In this document: in pieces, positions 1 to 5,854 of the stretch
Position numbering within the stretch: the stretch's first letter is position 1
Layout: every line of letters starts with the position of its first letter
NCBI GenBank assembly: GCA_039930985.1
Contig: JBDTSV010000132.1
Span: 1 to 7,562 of the forward strand
Source: CADEED01 sp039930985
GTDB lineage: Bacteria; Pseudomonadota; Gammaproteobacteria; Steroidobacterales; Steroidobacteraceae
Reading direction: 5' to 3'
Length of the DNA: 7,562 bases
Translations under genes and position numbers: made by a program
Notes under the pieces: generated by a model
The model's input: the letters and a program-made list of their open reading frames with translations, nothing else
Databases searched by the model: none
What the model was told of the DNA's origin: nothing

Positions 1-1
1 G

Positions 2-577
2 TGGATACTGCTCGGGCGTTTGCGCCTCTGGGCCATCATCGAGCTGCCCATCGCCCTATGGTTCGAGGTGGCTTTTTTCAGCCTGGCGGGCGCCGCGCTT
101 TTCATCCGCCGCAAACAACTCGGTTTTGAGCCGAGCAAGAGTCCGGAGCGAATCGCCGCGCGCGCCGAAGCGGAGCGACTCAAGGTGCGCGCACGCATGG
201 TCGACGATGTGTTCCAGCTGGTGCGCCTGGGCAGGCACGTGGACGCGACCGCGCCACTTGCAAAGTGGTTGCACGACACTGACCCCGAGCACGTGACCAA
301 GGACTCGTACCACGTCGCCGAGCAGGCGCTGCGCTGGGAAATGCCAGCCGCGCTGAATCCGATCGGCAGCACGCTGATTCGCCATCTCATGCGTTTCGGG
401 CGGCCGGACGCAGCACTCGCAGTATTCGAAATCCTGCGCTCGCATGCGGCCAACTTCACCATGGATTCGGCTCCCGACCTGCGCACGCTGGCCGAGTACG
501 CCGAAAGCACGGGCCGGGAGACCCTGGCGCAGTCCATGCGGCTTGAAACACCGGTGCTTCATCCGCCGCGCATGTGA
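2..577 (+). CDS. Membrane-anchored protein with helical cytosolic tail (5' partial, unrecognised)
   Basis: The frame is open to the left edge of the window, so the true start is probably outside. A TTG at 20 is the first start-like codon inside, but it would begin within a hydrophobic stretch and has no convincing ribosome binding site. The visible 191 residues begin with a hydrophobic segment (about residues 9-35, ending in the basic run RRK), which looks like the last transmembrane helix with the C-terminus inside by the positive-inside rule. The rest (about 45-185) is rich in Ala, Leu, Arg and Glu, with short repeated helix-turn-helix-like units (for example around LVRLGRHVDATAPLAKWL and MRFGRPDAALAVFEIL) that resemble TPR-like alpha-solenoid packing. 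I do not recognise the family. It ends 70 bases before the ABC operon on the same strand and may or may not be cotranscribed with it. The coding call is firm; the function is unknown. Confidence 0.75.
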   Translation, partial: WILLGRLRLWAIIELPIALWFEVAFFSLAGAALFIRRKQLGFEPSKSPERIAARAEAERLKVRARMVDDVFQLVRLGRHVDATAPLAKWLHDTDPEHVTKDSYHVAEQALRWEMPAALNPIGSTLIRHLMRFGRPDAALAVFEILRSHAANFTMDSAPDLRTLAEYAESTGRETLAQSMRLETPVLHPPRM

Positions 578-580
578 CAA

Positions 581-603
581 CTGTCAGCAAGCCCGTCTGA
601 CAG
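581..603. promoter_or_regulatory. Perfect 7-bp inverted repeat upstream of the ABC operon (operator or hairpin)
   Basis: CTGTCAG (581-587) and CTGACAG (597-603) are exact reverse complements separated by 9 bases. A further TGACA half-site lies at 575-579, overlapping the stop of the upstream gene, so TGACA/TGTCA occurs three times in 29 bases. The repeat sits 45 bases before the first ATG of the ATPase gene. It could be the operator of the operon's own LuxR-type regulator, whose family binds inverted repeats as dimers, or a weak transcript-end hairpin for the upstream gene. There is no T-tract to favour a terminator. I could not identify a convincing -35/-10 pair in the spacer. Confidence 0.35.
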
Positions 604-647
604 CCTGAACTTCAACCTCAGGGCCAGCCTCGCGCAACATAGGCGCC

Positions 648-1565
648 ATGGGAACAATCATGTCGCAAACCTCGCTGGCCAGCCTCAAGTCGGTCCGCAA
701 ACGCTTCGGAAAAATCACCGCGCTCGACGGTCTCGATCTCGCGGTACACCGAGGCGAACTGCTCGCACTGCTCGGCCCGAACGGCGCCGGCAAATCCACG
801 GCGATCTCGCTGCTGCTCGGACTGCAGCGTCCCGATGAAGGTACCGCGACCCTGTTCGACCAAGATCCGCAAGAGGTCGATGCACGACGCCGCATCGGCA
901 TCATGATGCAGGAGGTCGCGTTGTCGCCCGTCATGCGCGCGCGCGAATTTCTCACCCAGGTGGCGAGTTACTATCCGACACCGTACGACGTGCAGTCCGT
1001 GATCAAGCGTCTGGCGCTCGAGAAGGTTGTCGACCGGACGTACAAGGATCTGTCGGGCGGGCAGAAACGCCTGGTGCAGTTCGGCATGGCCATCGTCGGT
1101 CGGCCGGAGCTTCTGTTCCTCGACGAACCCACTGTCGGCCTGGACACGAATGCGCGCGCGGCACTCTGGCAGGTACTGCGCGATCTCGTGCACGAGGGTT
1201 GTTCCATCATCCTCACCACTCACTATCTCGAAGAAGCCGAAGCGCTGGCCGACCGCGTCGCGGTAGTCGCGCACGGCCGCCTCGTCGCGGGCGGCACGGT
1301 CGATGAAATACGCGCTCATGTTTCGCGCAAGACGATCTCGTGCCGCAGCACGCTGTCGGGCGCCGAATTCAAAGGCTGGCCGGAAGTGCTGCAGTTCAGC
1401 GAGGAATCGGGACGCCAGCTGCTCGTGACCCGGGATGCCGAAGCGGTGCTGCGTCGCTTGCTGGGCGCCGATGCCAACGTGCGCGAAATCGAAGTCAAGC
1501 GTGCGGGACTCGCGGAAGCCTTCGCCGAGATCACCAGCGCCAATCAGTCGGAGATGAAATCGTGA
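648..1565 (+). CDS. ABC transporter ATP-binding protein (ABC-2 exporter type)
   Basis: Cytoplasmic nucleotide-binding subunit of an ABC exporter, which hydrolyses ATP to drive the permease encoded next. All catalytic motifs are present in order in the 305 residues: Walker A GPNGAGKST at 43-51, Q-loop Gln88 (MMQEV), signature LSGGQ at 135-139, Walker B LLFLDEP at 155-161 with catalytic Glu160, D-loop GLDT at 164-167, and the switch His192. The C-terminal 75 residues after the core form the usual accessory region of CcmA/DrrA-like exporter ATPases. Two in-frame ATGs are possible, at 648 and 660. Neither has a strong ribosome binding site (AGG at 641-643 serves the first, GGGA at 650-653 the second), so the start is uncertain by four codons. 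The stop overlaps the permease GTG (GTGA), implying translational coupling and a 1:1 complex. The substrate cannot be inferred; drug, lipid and peptide export are all seen in this family. Confidence 0.95.
   Translation: MGTIMSQTSLASLKSVRKRFGKITALDGLDLAVHRGELLALLGPNGAGKSTAISLLLGLQRPDEGTATLFDQDPQEVDARRRIGIMMQEVALSPVMRAREFLTQVASYYPTPYDVQSVIKRLALEKVVDRTYKDLSGGQKRLVQFGMAIVGRPELLFLDEPTVGLDTNARAALWQVLRDLVHEGCSIILTTHYLEEAEALADRVAVVAHGRLVAGGTVDEIRAHVSRKTISCRSTLSGAEFKGWPEVLQFSEESGRQLLVTRDAEAVLRRLLGADANVREIEVKRAGLAEAFAEITSANQSEMKS
1550..1553 (+). promoter_or_regulatory. Ribosome binding site fixing the permease GTG start
   Basis: GGAG lies 8 bases before the GTG at 1562, inside the last codons of the ATPase gene. 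It supports GTG 1562 over the ATG at 1589, which would shorten the protein by nine residues, and over the long upstream open extension of this frame, which merely overlaps the ATPase gene. Confidence 0.6.
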
Positions 1566-3016
1566 GCACCGCTGTCAACTCCTCGCAGATGAGCACCTCC
1601 CGACTACTGGCAGCGTACGGTGGTGACATCCGCTTCGAGTTCGTGAAGATGCTGCGCACGCCGGCCTTCGCGGTGCCGACGCTGCTGTTTCCGGCGATGT
1701 TCTACCTGCTCTTCGGCGTGCTCATGGGCAGTTCCAAGGGCAACGGTGCGCAGGCGTTGTATTCTTTCGCGGCCTTGAGCGTATTCGGCACGATGGCGCC
1801 AGGCCTGTTCGGCTTCGGCGTTTCGCTGGCGTTCGAGCGCGAATACGGACTGCTGGTCTTCAAGCAGGCCCTGCCAATGCCGCCGGGCGCCTATCTGCTG
1901 GCGCGCATGGCGATGGCGATGATTTTCGCCAGCATCATCTCGCTGCTGCTGATCGTGCTGGCCAAGTTCCTGGGGCACGTGCCGTTCTCGTTCACGGAGG
2001 GACTCAAGGTCTACCTGATCGGCGTGCTCGGCGTGCTGCCGTTCTGCGCCATCGGCCTGTGCATTGGCGCGTTCGTCTCCGGCCAGGCCGCGCCCGCCAT
2101 CGTCAACGTTATCTATCTACCCATGGCGTTCCTGTCGGGCTTGTGGGTACCGATGCCTATCCTGCCGCACGCCGTCCAGCAAATGGCGCCGTTGTGGCCC
2201 GCATTTCATCTCGCGCAGCTTTCGCTGGACTCGCTCGGCGCCGCTTCGATGGGCACATTCGTCAGCCACATCGCCTCGCTCGCGGGGATCACCATCGTGT
2301 TCTTCACCATAGCCATGCGGCGCCTCGCCACTGGCGGCCTGCGGATGTTCGGTGGCGGCAACGGCGCGCGACGTTCAGGTTTCCCGCTGCAACGGGTCCT
2401 GTCGCGCGCCGTTTTTTTCGCCGGCATAGCCTTGATCGTCGCCGGCGTGATGGGCGGCAGCACACAAAACCTGGCCCACGACGCAGGCGGACCCGTCGGA
2501 GTGCAGGCGCCCGACACGCCCGTGATCGCGAACTTCGATGATGGCACCACCAAGGCGAGCTACGGGCTCGGCTGGAACGCAGGCGACGACAAGACCCGCG
2601 GAGGCAACTCGAGCGCCTCGATTGAAGTCGTCGCCGACGGCGCCGGGGCCAGCAAGGGGGCTCTCGGAATTACCGGCACTATCGGTGAGGCCGCCCAGTA
2701 TCCGTTTGCCGGAACCATATTCTGGCCCAAGGGCAGCACCGATGAAGGCGCGTTCGTCGACTATTCGCACAAGCATACGTTGAGCTTCTTCGCGCGCGGC
2801 GACGGCCGGCAGTACACGGTACTTTTCCTGGTGGGCAAAGAGGAAGGGATTCCGCCCATGTATTCGTTCACGGCAGGCCCGGAATGGCAGGAAGTGCGCA
2901 TCAAGCTCGACACACTGGCGGGCATGGATCTCAGGCGCGTACGCGCGATCCTGATTGGCTCGATGGGACCGACTGGTGATTTCCACTTCACGATCGACGA
3001 CGTGCGCCTGGAGTAG
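1562..3016 (+). CDS. ABC-2-type permease fused to a C-terminal CIA30-like domain
   Basis: Membrane subunit of the exporter, 484 residues from GTG 1562. Residues about 20-255 form an ordinary ABC-2 permease: an N-terminal amphipathic stretch, then hydrophobic segments near 35-56, 68-90, 112-135, 148-172, 176-196 and 232-252. Ordinary permeases of this class end about here, at roughly 250 residues. This one continues through a basic, Gly-rich loop (about 253-280) and a seventh hydrophobic segment (282-298), which should place the remainder in the periplasm. Residues about 320-484 resemble the CIA30/galactose-binding-like beta-sandwich that also occurs at the ends of some amidohydrolases. Shared features are the opening IANFDDG, SKGALGITG, ARGDGRQYTVLF at 411-422, SFTAGPEWQEV and the closing FTIDDVRL. 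The frame is uninterrupted, with no stop or obvious internal restart at the joint. CIA30-type domains are thought to bind glycans or proteins, but no ligand can be named. The gene overlaps the ATPase stop by 4 bases and lies 20 bases before the kinase. Confidence 0.92.
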   Translation: MSTAVNSSQMSTSRLLAAYGGDIRFEFVKMLRTPAFAVPTLLFPAMFYLLFGVLMGSSKGNGAQALYSFAALSVFGTMAPGLFGFGVSLAFEREYGLLVFKQALPMPPGAYLLARMAMAMIFASIISLLLIVLAKFLGHVPFSFTEGLKVYLIGVLGVLPFCAIGLCIGAFVSGQAAPAIVNVIYLPMAFLSGLWVPMPILPHAVQQMAPLWPAFHLAQLSLDSLGAASMGTFVSHIASLAGITIVFFTIAMRRLATGGLRMFGGGNGARRSGFPLQRVLSRAVFFAGIALIVAGVMGGSTQNLAHDAGGPVGVQAPDTPVIANFDDGTTKASYGLGWNAGDDKTRGGNSSASIEVVADGAGASKGALGITGTIGEAAQYPFAGTIFWPKGSTDEGAFVDYSHKHTLSFFARGDGRQYTVLFLVGKEEGIPPMYSFTAGPEWQEVRIKLDTLAGMDLRRVRAILIGSMGPTGDFHFTIDDVRLE

Positions 3017-3036
3017 GATCGCCTCCTGGATTTCAC

Positions 3037-4179
3037 ATGCGCCTGAGCAATCTGCTGCAAAACATCCGGCAACCGCCGCCGGACTCGACCGTCGGGCGCA
3101 TGACGCGCGCCGACGGCAAGGTCATGCGCACCATGCCCTTCGTGATCCTGATCAATCTGGTCTGGCTGTTCTTCTGGGCGCTGCTCTCGCACCAGGACTT
3201 CGCGCAGGTGATCCTCCCCACGCTGCTCACAGTACCGGTGTTCCTGTGGTTGCACCTGTGCGTCTACTTCTACGGCGGTCCGAACTCGGTGCGGCTGCGC
3301 TATGTCTCGGGCACATTCGCACTGTCTTATGCGCTGGCGCCTTTCAACGTCGCCGCCATGGGCTATCTGATTTTCGCGTTCTTCAGCTTCACTTACCTGG
3401 TCACGATGCGGACTGCGTGGATCGTGGTGTTCGGATCGATCGTTGCGTTCGCCGTCGAGCTGGTCTTTCTCGGGCACAACTCGACCACGATATTGAGCGT
3501 GGTCGTGCCGAGCATCCTGCTCGGCATCACCGCTATCTACACCGCCTATACGACACAACAGCAGGCGGCGCTGCGCCGTAGCACGGAAGAAATCCTGCGG
3601 CTCGCGACCATGGCCGAGCGCGAGCGCATCGGCCGGGATTTGCATGACCTGTTAGGCCACACGCTGTCGGTGGTGGCGCTCAAGTCGGAGCTGGCACGCA
3701 AGCTCATCGACCGCGACCTGGATGCCGCCCGCACCGAAATCCAGGAAGTGGAGCGCGTGGCGCGCGACGCGCTGTCGCAGGTGCGCAATGCCGTATCCGG
3801 TATTCGCAGCACCGCACTGACCGCCGAGCTGGTGGCGGCCATCGCGCTGCTCGAGGCTCAAGGCGTGCGCGTGAAGTGCGAAACCGAACATGTGAAGCTG
3901 CCACACGACCGCGAGACGGCGCTGGCGCTGTCCTTGCGCGAAGCCACCACCAACATCCGGCGGCACGCCGCGGCCTCGGGCGTCACCATCCGCCTGCGCC
4001 AGGAACGCGCGCAGGTGGTCATGGAAGTTGTCGACAACGGGCGCGGCGGGCGCATCGTTCCAGGCAACGGCCTGAGCGGCATGCGCGAGCGGCTCGGCAA
4101 CGTCGGCGGCACATTGGCGCTGGAGCCTAACAAGGATGGCGGCTTGAGATTGTCGGTCTCGGTACCCTGCGCCGCATGA
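3037..4179 (+). CDS. DesK-type sensor histidine kinase (HisKA_3), six transmembrane helices
   Basis: Inner-membrane sensor kinase, 380 residues, that should autophosphorylate and pass the phosphate to the regulator encoded next. The N-terminal half is almost all membrane: hydrophobic segments near 34-51, 58-78, 90-103, 106-123, 127-145 and 150-170, with very short loops and no recognisable periplasmic sensor domain. The HisKA_3 dimerisation helix follows at about 190-255 with the phosphoacceptor His203 in DLHDLLGH. The ATPase domain shows the N-box REATTNIRRHA (Asn306), the G1 box DNGRG at 333-337 and the G2 box GNGLSGMRERL at 343-353. The arrangement resembles DesK/LiaS-type kinases, which sense membrane state or a partner transporter. 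The ATG at 3037 has only a weak CTGGA ribosome binding site (3027-3030 core); internal ATGs at residues 22 and 30 remain possible. The stop overlaps the regulator ATG (ATGA). The signal is unknown; the adjacent exporter is the obvious partner by inference. Confidence 0.94.
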   Translation: MRLSNLLQNIRQPPPDSTVGRMTRADGKVMRTMPFVILINLVWLFFWALLSHQDFAQVILPTLLTVPVFLWLHLCVYFYGGPNSVRLRYVSGTFALSYALAPFNVAAMGYLIFAFFSFTYLVTMRTAWIVVFGSIVAFAVELVFLGHNSTTILSVVVPSILLGITAIYTAYTTQQQAALRRSTEEILRLATMAERERIGRDLHDLLGHTLSVVALKSELARKLIDRDLDAARTEIQEVERVARDALSQVRNAVSGIRSTALTAELVAAIALLEAQGVRVKCETEHVKLPHDRETALALSLREATTNIRRHAAASGVTIRLRQERAQVVMEVVDNGRGGRIVPGNGLSGMRERLGNVGGTLALEPNKDGGLRLSVSVPCAA

Positions 4180-4778
4180 TCCGCATCCTTCTCGCCGAGG
4201 ATCAGGCCATGGTGCGCGGCGCGCTCGGCGCCCTGCTCAGGATGGAACGCGATATCGAGGTGCTCGGCGCCGCGGCCGACGGCATGCAGGCGCTGTCAGA
4301 GTGCCGCCGGCTCAAGCCCGACATCGTCGTCACCGACATCGAGATGCCCGGCATGACCGGCATCGAGCTCGCGCAGAAGATCCAGGCCGACGGCATGCCG
4401 TGCAAGGTGGTGATCGTCACGACGTTTGCGCGCCAAGGCTATCTGCGGCGCGCGCTCGACGCTGGTGTCAAAGGCTATCTGCTCAAGGATTCGCCGGCCG
4501 AGAAGCTCGCCGAAGCGCTACGCAGCGTGCACCGCGGCGGCCGGGCCATCGATCCCGCGCTGGCGGTGGAAGCGTGGAACGAATCGGATCCGCTCAACGA
4601 TCGCGAGCGCCAGACGCTGCGCCTGTCGGGCGAAGGGTTGTCGGCGCCGCAAATCGCCGAGCAGCTGGGGCTGTCCGCCGGCACCGTGCGCAACTATCTA
4701 TCCGAGGCCATCGGCAAGCTTGGCGCCAACAATCGCATCGACGCCTACCGGCTCGCGCGCCAGCGCGGCTGGCTTTAA
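4176..4778 (+). CDS. NarL/DesR-type response regulator
   Basis: Cytoplasmic DNA-binding regulator of 200 residues, the partner of the kinase whose stop it overlaps. The receiver domain (about 1-120) has the acidic pair Glu8/Asp9, phosphoacceptor Asp54 in VVTDIEMPG, the switch Thr at 82-83 and conserved Lys104 in YLLKD. The output domain (about 138-200) is a LuxR/GerE helix-turn-helix with the recognition region LSAPQIAEQLGLSAGTVRNY followed by LSEAIGKLGANNRIDA. The ending RLARQRGWL is the pattern seen in DesR-like members. Phosphorylation should favour dimerisation and binding to an inverted repeat; the repeat at 581-603 upstream of the operon is the nearest candidate, which is inference. The ATG at 4176 gives the expected family length. 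No domain is missing. Confidence 0.95.
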   Translation: MIRILLAEDQAMVRGALGALLRMERDIEVLGAAADGMQALSECRRLKPDIVVTDIEMPGMTGIELAQKIQADGMPCKVVIVTTFARQGYLRRALDAGVKGYLLKDSPAEKLAEALRSVHRGGRAIDPALAVEAWNESDPLNDRERQTLRLSGEGLSAPQIAEQLGLSAGTVRNYLSEAIGKLGANNRIDAYRLARQRGWL

Positions 4779-4781
4779 ATA

Positions 4782-4827
4782 AATGGGGACACTCCCCATT
4801 CCCTAGCAAATGGGGTCGGACCCCGTT
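4782..4827. repeat. Tandem REP-like hairpins between convergent genes
   Basis: Two palindromes lie 8 bases apart. The first, 4782-4800, pairs AATGGGGA with TCCCCATT (8 bp, perfect, loop CAC). The second, 4809-4827, pairs AATGGGGTC with GACCCCGTT (9 bp including one T-G wobble, central G). Both start with the same word AAATGGGG, at 4781-4788 and 4808-4815. They fill nearly the whole gap between the regulator stop and the dehydrogenase stop; the last base of the second hairpin is the first base of that stop triplet. GGGG/CCCC hairpins of this kind are typical of REP-family intergenic repeats in proteobacteria. Position suggests a bidirectional transcript end or 3' stabiliser, although neither strand has a run of T. 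Copy number elsewhere in the genome cannot be judged from this window. Confidence 0.6.
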
Positions 4828-5546
4828 CAGCCGCGGCCGATGTAGGGCATCTTGGTGGCGAGGATGGTCATGAACTGTACGTTCGCCTCGAGTGGCAGCT
4901 TCGCCATCTGCAGCACGGCATTCGCCACGTGATTCACATCCATCATCGGCTCGGCCTGGGGCAATCGACTGCCGAGCTCAGTCAATGCATTGCCGATGTC
5001 GATCTGCCCGCAGGCGATGTCGTACTTGCGACCGTCGAGTGACGTGGACTTGGTCAACCCGGTGATGGCGTGCTTCGACGCGGTGTACGGCGCGGAATTC
5101 GCGCGCGGCGCGTGCGCGGAGATGGAGCCGTTGTTGATGATGCGTCCGCCGCGCGGCGTCTGATCCTTCATGAGCCGAAACGCCTGCTGAGTGCACAGAA
5201 ACGCGCCGGTCAGGTTAGTGTCGATGACTTCGCGCCATTTCTCATAGGGAATGTCTTCGAGCGGCAGGAACGGCGCGTTGAGCCCCGCGTTGTTGAACAA
5301 CACGTCGAGCCGGCCAAACTTCTCGTGGGCGGCATCGAACAGCGCCCGCACCTCGTCGGGTTTGCACACATCCGCCGGCACCACCAGGGATTCCGCCGCG
5401 CCAGCGTCGGCGGCGACGCTGCGGAGTTTTTCGCGGCTCCGGCCCGCGAGCACCACGCGAAAACCGTCGCGCAGGAAGGCCAGCGCCGTCGCCTTGCCGA
5501 TGCCACTGCCCGCGCCGGTGATGAGCGCCACTTTCGATTCAGCCAA
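4827..5546 (-). CDS. Short-chain dehydrogenase/reductase (SDR family oxidoreductase)
   Basis: Cytosolic NAD(P)-dependent oxidoreductase of classical SDR type, 239 residues, close to the usual 240-260. The Rossmann fold begins at residue 6 with the cofactor motif TGAGSGIG at 10-17. Asp59 (PADV) should contact adenine, and NNAG is at 85-88. The catalytic tetrad is Asn111 (DTNLTG), Ser141 (NNGSIS), Tyr154 and Lys158 (YTASK). Arg36 at the end of the second strand (AGRSREK) suggests a preference for NADP(H). The substrate loop, about 180-205, is not diagnostic. The start is TTG at 5546, chosen because it puts the cofactor motif at the standard distance, there is no nearby ATG or GTG, and a G-rich ribosome binding site lies just upstream. 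It follows the CPXCG gene by 17 bases on the same strand, so the two are probably one transcript. FabG-like or general carbonyl reductase activity is possible; the substrate is unknown. Confidence 0.93.
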   Translation of the reverse strand: MAESKVALITGAGSGIGKATALAFLRDGFRVVLAGRSREKLRSVAADAGAAESLVVPADVCKPDEVRALFDAAHEKFGRLDVLFNNAGLNAPFLPLEDIPYEKWREVIDTNLTGAFLCTQQAFRLMKDQTPRGGRIINNGSISAHAPRANSAPYTASKHAITGLTKSTSLDGRKYDIACGQIDIGNALTELGSRLPQAEPMMDVNHVANAVLQMAKLPLEANVQFMTILATKMPYIGRG

Positions 5547-5548
5547 GG

Positions 5549-5559
5549 CCCCTCCCCCT
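5549..5559 (-). promoter_or_regulatory. Purine-rich ribosome binding site for the TTG-started SDR gene
   Basis: Read on the minus strand, the bases are AGGGGGAGGGG, ending 2 bases before the TTG start; the GGAGG core is 4 bases away. This strong Shine-Dalgarno-like run supports translation from an unusual TTG codon immediately after the preceding gene's stop. Confidence 0.5.
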
Positions 5560-5563
5560 GCGC

Positions 5564-5854
5564 CTAGCTATCGCCGCGGCGCGTGATCAGTTCCTGAAAC
5601 TTCCCATTGTCGTCAACACGCAATTCCATTTCGATCGGCTGACAACAAATCTGACAGTCCTCGACATATCTGCACGATCCTCCACTCGCATCGGCGCTAG
5701 TCTCGAAGGGCTCCCCGCAATAGGGACAATGAACCACGACGAACTCGGCGGACGCGCCCTGGTCTATCCCGGAGGATTCATCGCCAATGGCGGGGTCGAG
5801 CCCATACAGCTCATCCACCTGGGCATCAGTCAGCGGTTTTTCGGGAGGCCCCAT
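5564..5854 (-). CDS. CPXCG motif-containing cysteine-rich protein
   Basis: Small protein of 96 residues, probably cytosolic. The C-terminal 58 residues match the CPXCG cysteine-rich family (Pfam Cys_rich_CPXG): VHCPYCGEP with Cys43 and Cys46, then the conserved YVEDCQICCQPI with Cys67, Cys70 and Cys71. Two CxxC pairs suggest a zinc ribbon or rubredoxin-like metal knuckle. The cellular role of the family is not established. The N-terminal 38 residues (LTDAQVDELYGLDP and an acidic stretch) are longer than in typical members, which are about 60 residues; a downstream GTG near residues 39-41 would give the short form. I keep ATG 5854 because the extension is open and no other gene claims this stretch. 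Cys61 is an additional cysteine outside the usual pattern. Its start codon overlaps that of the divergent gene at 5853, and it lies 17 bases upstream of the SDR gene. Confidence 0.88.
   Translation of the reverse strand: MGPPEKPLTDAQVDELYGLDPAIGDESSGIDQGASAEFVVVHCPYCGEPFETSADASGGSCRYVEDCQICCQPIEMELRVDDNGKFQELITRRGDS
5843..5848 (+). promoter_or_regulatory. Ribosome binding site for the BsuPI-domain gene
   Basis: GGGAGG lies 4 bases before the ATG at 5853. It supports this start over the in-frame upstream ATG at 5787, which would add a 22-residue Ser/Gly-rich leader in front of the signal peptide, and over the ATG pair at 5883-5888. The site sits within the first codons of the divergent CPXCG gene. 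Confidence 0.5.

Noticed and set aside
618..1319. Minus-strand open frame of 233 codons opposite the ABC ATPase
   Set aside because: The ATPase carries every expected motif; the antisense product has low-complexity, Arg-rich composition.
1340..1561. Upstream extension of the permease frame, overlapping the ATPase gene
   Set aside because: Its residues are Arg/Ala-rich shadow sequence; the GTG at 1562 with GGAG 8 bases upstream and the GTGA overlap is the natural start.
2320..2420. Possible frameshift or gene boundary between the permease and the CIA30-like part
   Set aside because: The frame is continuous, no stop lies between them, the following hydrophobic segment gives a sensible topology, and no ribosome binding site precedes the internal ATG.
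3010..3026. Small GGAG/CTCC hairpin at the permease-kinase junction
   Set aside because: Only 4 bp with no T-tract; too weak for a terminator in a tightly spaced operon.
2761..3645. Long minus-strand open frame (294 codons) opposite the permease and kinase genes
   Set aside because: It is rich in Arg, His, Gln and Asp with no hydrophobic core or motif, and lies antisense to two clearly recognised genes. It is a by-product of GC-rich codon use.
3652..3660. Rare TTA codons in the kinase (DLLGH) and sigma genes as possible regulatory codons
   Set aside because: They are isolated occurrences, and TTA-dependent control is known mainly from Streptomyces, which this window does not resemble.
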